Source: Blautia sp.
Lineage (GTDB): Bacteria > Bacillota > Clostridia > Lachnospirales > Lachnospiraceae
NCBI GenBank assembly: GCA_030841965.1
Contig: JAUUSJ010000030.1
Location: 1-33,645, forward strand
Direction: 5' to 3'
Length of the DNA stretch: 33,645 bases
The notes below the pieces were generated by a model. The model made no database searches. It worked only from the letters and a program-made list of their open reading frames with translations, and was not told the DNA's origin. The position numbers and the translations under genes are program-made. Below are positions 1 through 8,098 of this stretch, in pieces; the first letter of the stretch is position 1; every line of letters begins with the position of its first letter.

Positions 1-49
1 TCAGTTATCAATTTTCAGTTAGAATCTCATTTATTGAGATTCCGAGAAG

Positions 50-292
50 TTATATCATATTACCAGCTAATACAAAAAATGGAATTGCTAGCAAAGTAAA
101 AATAGATATGCCAGAAAAAAGACGCTGACATGCAGTCAGAACCGCTACCTCTAACGCCACATTCAGACTCAAGGCTGGAAGCACAGCAAGCACAGATGAT
201 ATCCCCAACGCCACTGCGATAGGAACCCCTGCAATCAACAATACAATCAAAACAACAGCAATAATCAAGCCGCATAGCAATACATTACTCAT
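50..292 (-). pseudogene. dctM: TRAP transporter large permease DctM, 5' fragment
   Basis: This encodes only the first 80 residues of a DctM-type TRAP permease, a membrane protein that is normally about 425 residues long. The visible part has two hydrophobic segments and the family motif around IPFFVLAGN. It then ends at a TAA directly after GNMI, where an intact DctM continues with a glycine-rich turn (compare the complete copy at 10825-12105). The start is well supported by a GGGGAGG ribosome binding site seven bases upstream, and the gene follows the small permease gene by 13 bases. Past the stop, the 49 remaining bases carry an 8-bp hairpin (arms 22-29 and 35-42) and show no DctM reading frame that I recognise, so the gene was probably interrupted by a deletion or an insertion whose body lies outside the window. 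Confidence 0.75.
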
Positions 293-305
293 AATAACCT
301 CCCCG

Positions 306-785
306 TTATTCCTTTAATTTTCCACATAACTCACAAATATTCAAAATGCAATATATTATAATGATGAAACCACTAATTGGCATAATCGCATATACATACC
401 CCATCGGAATACCAAGAGTCGCCGTAATCTGTTCCATTGTCAAATTAACAATCGCAATGCCTCCATATGTCAATACGAAAGTAGCAAAAATGAGTATCAA
501 AACTTCCGACAAAAGCTCTAGTAATATCGCTTTTTTTCCTTTTACTTTATCTGAAAAAAAACTTAATTTCATATGATCGCGTTCTCCAAACACCAAGGTC
601 GCCGCCAACATTCCAGTCCACGCAAAACTATACGTCAAAAGTTCCTCGGAGTATGAGCTTGGACTATTAAATACATATCTCGTTACAACTTAATAAACTG
701 CAATCACTGTCATAAAACAGAGCATTCCCTCACAAATGATTTTAAGCACATAATCTATTGCAGATTTTATTTTATTCACGTTCAT
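306..785 (-). pseudogene. dctQ: TRAP transporter small permease DctQ with in-frame ochre stop
   Basis: Read from ATG at 785, this is one continuous frame of 159 sense-type positions, the normal length for a DctQ subunit, interrupted by a single TAA at 690-692 (codon 32). On both sides the sequence is typical DctQ: a first membrane segment ending in TVIAVY, then the stop, then VVTRYVFNSPSSYSEELL, which is the family RYVFN...SEEL signature. At the stop the family commonly has glutamine, so a CAA-to-TAA transition is the simplest explanation. Three more hydrophobic helices follow. The gene sits between dctP and dctM of the same transport operon. It could only make a full protein by ochre suppression; internal restart at 638 would omit the first helix and the signature. 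Confidence 0.85.
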
Positions 786-799
786 TCCCCCTCATCCGA

Positions 800-1816
800 T
801 TATTCTGCTTGAATTTCTTGAATACGGTCATAATATGGCTTAAGCTTTGTATTTTCTGCTAATACTTCTTCGTGCAGTACCAATACTTTCTCTCGAAAAG
901 CAGATACATCCGTCTCAATAAACGTCACGCCCATATTTTCCGCCTCTGACTTCGCTTCTTGAATTTGTTCGTTCCATGCTTCTGCCTCTACTTTCGCACA
1001 GAGTTTTGTCGCTTCTTCAAAAACAATCGCTTCCTCGTCCGAAAGACTATCTAAAAATTTTACGTTAGCTACCAACATATCTGGCACAATTTGATGCTGC
1101 GTATAAGTATAATACTGTGCAACCTCACCGTGCTTCATCGTCGTCAATGCCATCTCACTGTTTTCTGCTCCATCGATAACCCCAGATTGTAAAGCCGTAT
1201 AGACTTCACTATAACTCATGGATACACCTGCCCCTCCCATTAAATTAATCATTTGAATATTCGTCGGGCTAGACTGCACTCGTATTTTTAATCCTTTTAA
1301 GTCTTTTGGAGTATAAACTGGAGTTTTAGAATATATATTTCTCACTCCTGCATCCAACGCTGTGACTACACGAAAACCTGATTCATTTGTAGAAGAATAA
1401 ATTTCATTCAATAACTCCTTGTCTTCCATTACTTTATAATATCCCTCTTCGTCTTTAAAAAGATAAGGTAAACTAAATAATTGATATACATCATTGAAAC
1501 TTTCTAAATTACTAGTGCTACATACCACATATTCAATGGCACCTGTCTGAAGTAGCTCCAATGCTTTTACTGATGCTCCTAATAATTCATTGGGATAAAT
1601 TTGCACCTCATATTTATCTCCCAATTTTTCCTCTATATATTCTTTAAAAGCCATTAATCCTATATTATCTGGATGCTCCATCGACTGTCCATTGGAAATC
1701 CGAATAATTCTTTTTCCATTTTTTTCTCCCGTATATGCATAAATAATTCCCCCAGCAAGTATACAAAGTAGTATCACCACGAAAATCAACACACCATATT
1801 TCTTTACTATTTTCAT
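800..1816 (-). CDS. dctP: TRAP transporter substrate-binding protein DctP
   Basis: The 338-residue product is an extracytoplasmic solute receptor of the DctP family, which captures an organic acid and delivers it to the DctQM permease. Residues 1-28 form a lysine-led hydrophobic signal or anchor sequence. The mature part shows family landmarks: a QIYPNELLGA-type segment near 95, the LKGLKIRVQSSP region with the arginine that usually binds the substrate carboxylate, and GVIDGAENS near 235. It is full length and apparently intact although the two permease genes downstream are broken. The substrate cannot be read from sequence; the neighbouring CoA-transferase, hydratase and dehydrogenase suggest a carboxylate that is processed as a CoA thioester. 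Confidence 0.9.
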   Translation of the reverse strand: MKIVKKYGVLIFVVILLCILAGGIIYAYTGEKNGKRIIRISNGQSMEHPDNIGLMAFKEYIEEKLGDKYEVQIYPNELLGASVKALELLQTGAIEYVVCSTSNLESFNDVYQLFSLPYLFKDEEGYYKVMEDKELLNEIYSSTNESGFRVVTALDAGVRNIYSKTPVYTPKDLKGLKIRVQSSPTNIQMINLMGGAGVSMSYSEVYTALQSGVIDGAENSEMALTTMKHGEVAQYYTYTQHQIVPDMLVANVKFLDSLSDEEAIVFEEATKLCAKVEAEAWNEQIQEAKSEAENMGVTFIETDVSAFREKVLVLHEEVLAENTKLKPYYDRIQEIQAE

Positions 1817-1827
1817 AAATATCTCCT

Positions 1828-2601
1828 CTATAGTTTTTTAATATGAAATCCTCCATCTAAGTCAATATAATTTCCTGTACTATAAATAAACTTATCCGTG
1901 CAAAATGCACTTACCGCTCCTGCAATATCTTCTGGGGTTCCCCATCTCGCAATTGGAAATACCCCTTGCTCAATCAAATCGCTGTATTTTTGATGCACTA
2001 CTTTTGTCATATCTGTATCAATAACTCCTGGACGAATTTCATAAACTTGAATATCTTCTGCTGCCAAACGATCCGCATACAAAGTTGTCATCATAGCCAA
2101 ACCTGCCTTAGACATACAGTACTCTCCTCTGTTTGTAGACGAAACCGTAACAGAACTGGAACTGATATTAACAATTACACCTCTTCTTCTTCCCTTAACA
2201 GGCTGTGTAAGCATCTGATTTGCCACAATCTGCGTCATGAACATTGTTCCTCTCAAATTAGTTCCCACTACATAATCAAAGCTTTCTTCTGTCATAGTAA
2301 GAAGATCTTGACGTATCTTCGGTGCAACACCTGCATTATTGACAAGAACATCAACCTCTTTGTATTTTTCAAGTACTGCTTTTAAAAACCCTTCTCTGTC
2401 TTCCTTTGATGTAATACTACCCTGATAATACATATAATCAATATTTAAACTTTCCAATTCTTTAAAATTATTCTCATATTTTTTACGTTCTCCTATAGAC
2501 ATAATTGCAATATTATATCCATCAAGACCAAGCTGCTTTGCAATTCCAAATCCAATACCACGGTTTCCACCTGTCACAATTGCTGTTTTTTTCATTTCCA
2601 T
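1828..2601 (-). CDS. Short-chain dehydrogenase/reductase (FabG-like)
   Basis: This is a classical NAD(P)-dependent short-chain dehydrogenase of 257 residues. It has the TGGNRGIG cofactor-binding motif right after the start, the NNAG motif, and a catalytic Ser...Tyr-x-x-x-Lys arrangement (ISSSSVTVSS followed by YCMSK). I place the start at ATG 2601, four bases behind an AAGGAG site; the ATG two codons later (2595) gives the more usual MKKTAIVTGG beginning and has ten bases of spacing, so either could be used. An upstream in-frame ATG at 2637 lacks a ribosome binding site. Within this operon it may oxidise or reduce a hydroxyacyl or hydroxy-acid intermediate, but substrate cannot be assigned. 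It appears intact. Confidence 0.88.
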   Translation of the reverse strand: MEMKKTAIVTGGNRGIGFGIAKQLGLDGYNIAIMSIGERKKYENNFKELESLNIDYMYYQGSITSKEDREGFLKAVLEKYKEVDVLVNNAGVAPKIRQDLLTMTEESFDYVVGTNLRGTMFMTQIVANQMLTQPVKGRRRGVIVNISSSSVTVSSTNRGEYCMSKAGLAMMTTLYADRLAAEDIQVYEIRPGVIDTDMTKVVHQKYSDLIEQGVFPIARWGTPEDIAGAVSAFCTDKFIYSTGNYIDLDGGFHIKKL

Positions 2602-2644
2602 TCTTCTCCTTTTTATCTTTTTAATATACTCATCCAAATAATTT

Positions 2645-3025
2645 TTATTTTAATTGTCCTGACTGCTCCTGTGCCCAGTGATCTACCACCATTTTAGGTG
2701 CATATACATACATTACATGCATATCCGTATCACCAGTATTTTTTAATCCATGAGACAGATTTTTCTCAATATAAATACTATCTCCCGCTTTCAATGGCTG
2801 CATTTCACCATCTACATACATTTCTCCTGTTCCACAAAGAATCGTATAAGTTTCGATTGTTTCATGCTTATGAACAGGAATGCCACCGCCAGGATAGACA
2901 ACAGAATATTCCTGACAAAAATACTCTCTGTTAATCTTTCCATTTTCACCGTACATCACACGACCACGATGCCCTGCTGGAAACTCTACTCCTTCAATAT
3001 CCTCAAAAATATTAAACTTCATCAT
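2645..3025 (-). CDS. Small cupin-domain protein
   Basis: The 126-residue protein is a single-domain cupin. The first cupin motif is GGGIPVHKHETIETYTILCG, with two histidines and a glutamate spaced for metal binding; the second motif includes GDSIYIEKNLSHGLKNTGD. Such proteins often act as sugar or acid isomerases, dioxygenases or metal-dependent lyases, so a reaction cannot be named. Two adjacent ATG codons start the frame, ten bases after GGGAG. It lies 6 bases after the enoyl-CoA hydratase gene and 43 bases before the dehydrogenase gene, so it is clearly part of the same transcript and probably acts on the operon's substrate. Confidence 0.85.
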   Translation of the reverse strand: MMKFNIFEDIEGVEFPAGHRGRVMYGENGKINREYFCQEYSVVYPGGGIPVHKHETIETYTILCGTGEMYVDGEMQPLKAGDSIYIEKNLSHGLKNTGDTDMHVMYVYAPKMVVDHWAQEQSGQLK

Positions 3026-3031
3026 ATCTTT

Positions 3032-3811
3032 TTATCTCCCTTCATATTTTGGTGCTCGTTTTTCTAAAAACGCAGTTAATCCTTCTTTTGCATCATGGGT
3101 TGTGTAGACAAATCCTAATGCTAATGCATCCCTTTGTGCAATATCTGTTGGTTGCTTATTTGCCGCATCATAAATAAGACGCTTATCAATCTTCATCGTA
3201 ATCGGAGCCTTTGCTGCCAACTCTTTTGCCAGTTTTTCCATCTCTTCTCGCAGCACGGCAACATCTTCATATACTTCTGACACAAGACCATAATCCATCG
3301 CTTCCTGAGAGGTAATCATTTTTCCTCGAAGTAACATATTTTTCGCTCGACTTTCACCAATCAATCGCGGTAGACGAAGCGTTCCACCCCACCCAGGAAT
3401 CATACCAATATTAATTTCTGGTAAACCAAATTTGGCGTTCGCTGAGCAGATACGGATATCACAGCACATAGCAATTTCCAAACCTCCTCCCAGACAATAA
3501 CCATTCACCGCCGCTATCACAGGAATATCCAATGTCTCAATTTTAGAAAAAAGTTTATGTCCTATCTCAATTGAATATCGAGATTCCTCTGGAGACATTT
3601 TTACCAGCCCAGAAATATCTGCACCAGCGATAAATGATTTCTCACCACCTCCCGCAAGAATCAGGCAATGTATTTCCTTGTCTGCCGCCACATCATCAAT
3701 CAGAGTATCCATATACTCCACAATCGGCACACTCAGTGCATTACGTGTTTTTGGATTGTCTACCCATAAAATTGCATAATTCTCCTTTTTTTCCAATTTA
3801 ATTCCTTCCAT
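3032..3811 (-). CDS. Enoyl-CoA hydratase/isomerase (crotonase family)
   Basis: This 259-residue protein belongs to the crotonase superfamily. The oxyanion-hole segments SFIAGADI (59-66) and CLGGGLE (106-112) are present. Both glutamates used by true hydratases are kept: Glu112 in GGGLEIAMCCD and Glu132 in FGLPEINIGMIPG. The C-terminus (TAFLEKRAPKY) is also typical, so the protein is complete and probably catalytically competent. It would add water across an alpha,beta-unsaturated acyl-CoA or perform a related reaction. It follows the broken CoA-transferase gene by 33 bases. With the CoA-activating enzyme lost, it may lack its natural substrate unless another transferase supplies it. Confidence 0.9.
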   Translation of the reverse strand: MEGIKLEKKENYAILWVDNPKTRNALSVPIVEYMDTLIDDVAADKEIHCLILAGGGEKSFIAGADISGLVKMSPEESRYSIEIGHKLFSKIETLDIPVIAAVNGYCLGGGLEIAMCCDIRICSANAKFGLPEINIGMIPGWGGTLRLPRLIGESRAKNMLLRGKMITSQEAMDYGLVSEVYEDVAVLREEMEKLAKELAAKAPITMKIDKRLIYDAANKQPTDIAQRDALALGFVYTTHDAKEGLTAFLEKRAPKYEGR

Positions 3812-3844
3812 TTTCTTTCTCCTTTATATTTTTTTATTATCCTC

Positions 3845-4736
3845 TTATTTATCCAAACCCAAACACTCTTCGCAGAAAATCTTTCTATCCATGAGTACTG
3901 GTGGTTTTGGCATAAGTGGTACAAAATCCATTTGTTCAAGAATATCCTTTTGAAGGTCAATTCCTGGTGCAATTTCTTTTAGCACAAGTCCTTCCGGAGT
4001 CATTTCAAATACGGCTCTCTCTGTCACATACAACACAGTTTGACCATTCTCCCTCGCATAATCACCGCCAAACGTGATATGCTCCACTTCTTTCAAAAAC
4101 TTCTTATGCTTTCCTTCCTGAAGAATCTGAATTGTGCCATCTTTTATTTCTGTTCTCAAGCCGCCTGCTGTAAATGTTCCACAAAATACACTCATCTCTA
4201 ATACTTCCTCGAATTAATGCAATATTCAAATCAAATGTTTTATATCTAAGCCATTCTCTCCCGTCCATATGAATCAATTCCACAAGATTTTCTTTTGTAA
4301 TATCATTTAGCTTGCCGCCACTTATTCTCGGATCTACAAACGTTTTTAATCCCGTCTGTGTAACTACTCCAACTCTTTTCGCTGCAATTTCTCTGTATAA
4401 CTGTGTAATAACTCCTTGCGGAAGATTATAAGCCTCAATTTCATTTCTATTTGCCATCTCCTGCATCTTAGGTGACCATCCCCAATGTCCTCCAACAACG
4501 CGTTTTATCATCCCCTTATGGGCAAATCGACTTATGCCTCCTTCTTTTTTATCACCAATTCCTGCTGAATGCATTAAAGAAAGATTTCCTGGTTTTCCTT
4601 CACTGAGAAATCTCTTTTCCAATGCTTCAAACAAGAAATTCGGCTCTAAAATCCCTCCGCCGTTTCCAGAAACGGCTATAAAATCATTGTCATTGATAAA
4701 TCGTACTGCTTCCTTGGCTGTTACAAATTTACTCAT
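3845..4736 (-). pseudogene. Acetate/propionate CoA-transferase remnant with internal deletion
   Basis: Two pieces of one family I CoA-transferase (propionate CoA-transferase/YdiF type, about 520 residues) lie next to each other in different frames. The first, from ATG 4736 behind AAGGAG, covers roughly residues 1-175: GLKTFVDPRISGGKLNDITK and the IALIRGS segment are clear. The second, ending at 3845, covers the last 115 residues: VFCGTFTAGGL, ITFGGDYA and EIAPGIDLQKDILEQMDF. They meet near 4195-4203, so about 225 codons of the middle, including the active-site glutamate region, are gone and the frame is shifted. The product would be non-functional. The intact enzyme would have activated the transported acid by moving CoA from acetyl- or another acyl-CoA. 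Confidence 0.88.
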
Positions 4737-4795
4737 ATACTTTCACTCCTTTTTTCTTTTTATATCTATATAAAAGTATAGATAATATTTTTAGC

Positions 4796-6637
4796 TTATC
4801 CTTGATAATACATTTCTTCTCTATATTCACGCCATACTTTCTCAAACCAATTATTTTCTTCTGGTATCGGACGAATCTTTCTCCAAGTACAAATGCAACC
4901 TTCCTGCGAAAATTTTACTTCCTGAATTACATCTGATTTTTCATCTTCATCGATAGAAAATCGAAAACATTCTGGCAATACCTCCAATGGTTTTTTCCCT
5001 TTTTCACAATAAATTAAATACGAGCCTCGACTGTCGCCTCCTTGAATAATATAATCCAAGATTGACTCAAGATAAACTTGCTGACTCACCAGCAAATCTC
5101 GGATTCGATACAAACGTCTCATATCTCTGACATCCGTAACTCCAAGTGAATATATCCTTTGCTGTTGTTGTTTATTCTCTTTTAATGCCTGTCGAATATT
5201 CTCTTCTGTTCGAATATTAGCCCCTGCTCTACTCATGCGAATCCCAAGCTGCTTTTTTTCCTGTTTCAAATCAATCTTTTTTCTTCCTGACAATAAAGCA
5301 TTTTTTCCAAAATCCACCGCTTTTTCAATCTGCTCTCCACATATCACTGCGAGTTTTTGAGCATCCATTGCTTCCTCTTTATAGACATGTGCTATATATT
5401 GTGCTGCCCGCATACTTCCTACCTGACCAGAGTTTAATGCACTTCCTCCTGGACGATACACGCCATGCGTTCCATTTACTTCTCCCACTGGAAACAGATG
5501 ACTAATATTGCTTTCCCACCACCAGTTTCCTGCCAAACCGCCGTTATTATGCTGTGCACAAACCGCAATTTCCAACAATTCCTTTTCGATATCAATATGA
5601 TGGGAGCGATACAACTCAATCGCCGCTGGATTCATATGTGCAAGCCTTTCAATTGGAGTTTCCCAAATTCCGTCCGAATGTGTCAAATAATCAAAAGCTT
5701 CTTCTGAGAGAATGGTCGTATCAAACTTTCCTTTTTTTTCAATGCAAGAAGGATTTCTTCGATAATCCAAAAATACTCTTCTTCCCTTTAAGACTGTTTC
5801 CTGATATACAATTAAATCTATAAGAGAAGAACCATAATCTGACGTTTTTCTCGGATCAAATGGCCACTGATAACCTTTCAAAAAAATCGCCTGTACCAAC
5901 TTCTTGGAATCTTCAAAATACTCCTCGAGAAATTCCCTCTCATCCGATCCATCGTAGGCAGTAGAAACATATCTTGGAATCACCTGTTGAAATGTGCCTG
6001 ATAAATTCCATCGAAATTTTATCGAAGCAATTCCATACTGTGATTCCGTAAGATTTTTTGCCTTTGCACCGACACGAAATGCTGTACCCATCCCTCCTGT
6101 CTGACTCACTGGATAAACCGATGTTTCATACATACCAGCTTCTCCGCCTGTCGCATACACTACGTTATCTGCTGAAAATACAGTAAACTGCCTATCTGCC
6201 TCCTGCTCTTTTACATTTAACGCCAAAACGCCTCTGACACGCTTCTCATCTTCTTCTCCCTCAGTCAACAACTCAATTACCTGATATCCATCAAATACTG
6301 AAATTTCATATCTCTCCACTTCTTTCCATAATGCTTCTGTCATATATTTAGAAGTCAATGGACCAGCAGAAGTTCCTCGCTGATTCGGATCATGGTCTGT
6401 TTTATACCCTACGTATTCTCCCGCTGCATTGCATGGAAATGGTACGCCAATATCTACCAAATGATAAAATGCCCGCACTGATAATGCCGCCTCGACAAGT
6501 GCTAAATCTCCATCCATAGATTTTCCCTCAAATAATGTTTGTGCCATTTTGCGAATACTATCTGTTTCAGAGCCGCATGTTGTTATTTTGTAATAAGTCT
6601 GCTTGTCTGAACCTGTATTATGAGAAGTTCCCATCAT
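4796..6637 (-). pseudogene. Flavoprotein oxidoreductase lacking its N-terminal FAD motif
   Basis: The 613-residue frame resembles FAD-dependent fumarate reductase/succinate dehydrogenase-type flavoproteins. Recognisable parts are NTGSDKQTYYK near the N-terminus, a VVYATGG segment near residue 165 and, near the C-terminal end of the flavin fold, GEVNGTHGVYRPGGSALNSG. What is missing is the beta-alpha-beta dinucleotide motif (GxGxxG) that such proteins carry in about their first 20-50 residues: the frame starts at MMGTSHNTG. Upstream in frame only a few family-like residues (ITEGR) precede a TGA. I infer a 5' truncation of about 50 codons. The rest has no stop, so the loss may be recent. It is the first gene of the carboxylate operon; the intact form might have reduced an enoate or oxidised a pathway intermediate. 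Confidence 0.7.
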
Positions 6638-6698
6638 TCTTCCCTCTGTGATTTTTCATGAGAAATCTTCATCTTTTTGTGTATGAATACGTTTTCAT

Positions 6699-6722
6699 TG
6701 CATTTTAGTATTCCAAAATGCA
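6699..6722. promoter_or_regulatory. Palindrome upstream of the flavoprotein operon
   Basis: A perfect 8-bp inverted repeat, TGCATTTT and AAAATGCA, with an 8-base centre lies 62 bases before the first ATG of the carboxylate operon. Its size and place suit an operator for a dimeric regulator. No regulator gene lies beside the operon, and I see no convincing promoter at a fixed distance, so the role is inferred. Confidence 0.4.
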
Positions 6723-6800
6723 CCACATATAAAACAAAGCCCATATATATTTACTACTTTTTGCGTATTTTTTATAAACTGATAGAGACTTAAATTTCAA

Positions 6801-6857
6801 TAAAAAAACGATATTTTAATGTAATCGTATATCATACATTAAAATATCGTTTTTTTA
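6801..6857 (-). terminator. Bidirectional intrinsic terminator after nagB
   Basis: Two perfectly complementary 23-base arms (6801-6823 and 6835-6857) enclose an 11-base loop. Each arm has a run of seven A (left) or T (right), so the transcript has a U-run on either strand. nagB stops 87 bases away and is the only gene reading into it. The AT-rich 23-bp stem is unusually long. Confidence 0.85.
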
Positions 6858-6943
6858 TCACTTCATTCTTTTTTCAAATTGATATCCCTATAGTGAAAGC
6901 TAGAAAGGGCATATTGAAAATCAAATGATAGAATCTATCAATT

Positions 6944-7675
6944 TTACAACTTCACTTTAGACAAAGCCGCCTCATCCGCCACTAAGATGACATCATGATG
7001 AAGTTGCAAGATGGACCCTGGTACCTGAGGAGTTATCTCTCCAAAGAAAGAACTTGCAATCGCATCTGCCTTATCCTCTCCACTTGCGACTAATAAGATT
7101 TTTTTGGCGTGCATAATTGTCTTAATTCCCATAGAATAAGCCTGCTTTGGCACATCCTCTGCGGATGCGAAAAATCTCTTATTTGCCTCAATTGTGCTCT
7201 CTGTTAAATTCACGCAGTGAACATCTTTCTCAAACACCTCTCCTGGCTCATTAAATCCGATATGTCCATTGCGTCCAATTCCCAATAACTGTAAATCTAC
7301 TCCACCAAGGGAATAGATGAGATTTGTATATCTCTCACATTCCTTCTTCGTATCCTCCGCTAATCCATTTGGCAGATAAGTATTTTCTTTATTGATATTT
7401 ACTTTGTCAAATAAATGATAATTCATAAAATACGCATAACTCTGGTCATTGCTCGCATCCAATCCCTTATACTCATCTAAGTTCACAGATGTCACTGCTG
7501 AGAAATCCAAATCTCCCTTCTTGTACCACTCTACAAGCTGTTCATACATTCCGATTGGAGTGGAACCTGTTGCTAGTCCAAGCACAGAGTTCGGCTTCAT
7601 AATTATCTGTGCGGATAAAATATTTGCTGCTTTCCTGCTCATATCCTTATAATCTTTTGCCTTGTAAATTCTCAT
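6944..7675 (-). CDS. nagB: Glucosamine-6-phosphate deaminase
   Basis: The 243-residue protein is NagB, which converts glucosamine-6-phosphate to fructose-6-phosphate and ammonia in cytosolic amino-sugar catabolism. Diagnostic motifs are LGLATGSTP (substrate-phosphate loop), NLDEYKGL with the catalytic aspartate, and GIGRNGHIGFNEPG with the catalytic histidine and glutamate. Length and start are normal for the family; AGGAGG lies eight bases before ATG 7675. It is transcribed alone, ending at the strong hairpin at 6801-6857. No nagA is beside it. Upstream on the same strand, TTGACT and TATAAT-like hexamers near 7730-7752 are too close (13 bases) to call a confident promoter; two similar 8-bp palindromes (TGGTACCA and TGGTGCCA) nearby could be operators. 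Confidence 0.96.
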   Translation of the reverse strand: MRIYKAKDYKDMSRKAANILSAQIIMKPNSVLGLATGSTPIGMYEQLVEWYKKGDLDFSAVTSVNLDEYKGLDASNDQSYAYFMNYHLFDKVNINKENTYLPNGLAEDTKKECERYTNLIYSLGGVDLQLLGIGRNGHIGFNEPGEVFEKDVHCVNLTESTIEANKRFFASAEDVPKQAYSMGIKTIMHAKKILLVASGEDKADAIASSFFGEITPQVPGSILQLHHDVILVADEAALSKVKL

Positions 7676-8098
7676 AGTAATTCCTCCTCTTAAAACTTAT
7701 TCCTTAAAATTAGTCCACCGCTAAATTATATTTATGGTACCAGAGTCAAAAGGCTTTTTGGCACCAACATATATTTATTATTTTATTTTTTCCTAAAAAT
7801 ATTCTGCGAAAGAAATTTCATCGGTTAATTCATTATCTGTAAGTTTGTTATTTTCTTATGTTTCAACTATAACAAGTTTATTTTTAATCGTCAATTCCTT
7901 CCCACAACTTAAAAAGTACAATCAAAAATCTGTTTTTTTCGCTGTCTTTTTACGAGTTTTAAACAATATTTTTCTTGTATTTTTGATTGTACTTTCTTTC
8001 TTCACACTAATTTATAGCTTTTTGTAACTCCTATTTGGCAGACTGGTAACCTAAGTTTCAAGCGATTCTTTGAAATACCGTCGTTCCAATCTTTACTT
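7676..8098. other. Intergenic region between nagB and uxuB
   Basis: I see no gene in these 423 bases. The right half is dominated by the 17-bp inverted repeat described separately; the left part should hold the nagB promoter, with palindromes at about 7735-7742 (TGGTACCA) and 7759-7766 (close to TGGCACCA) as candidate regulatory sites. Confidence 0.5.
7913..7995 (-). terminator. 17-bp inverted repeat with 49-base loop, possible uxu terminator
   Basis: The arms AAAGTACAATCAAAAAT (7913-7929) and its exact complement (7979-7995) are separated by 49 bases. Read on the minus strand the second arm runs into five T, so the structure could end the dctPQM-uxuAB transcript that stops about 100 bases earlier. 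The long loop is atypical for an intrinsic terminator; a mobile palindrome or regulatory structure is an alternative. Confidence 0.5.

Noticed and set aside
1966..2385. 139-codon plus-strand frame inside the short-chain dehydrogenase gene
   Set aside because: It is the reverse of a clear dehydrogenase with all motifs, has no ribosome binding site and a cysteine/histidine-rich, non-protein-like composition.
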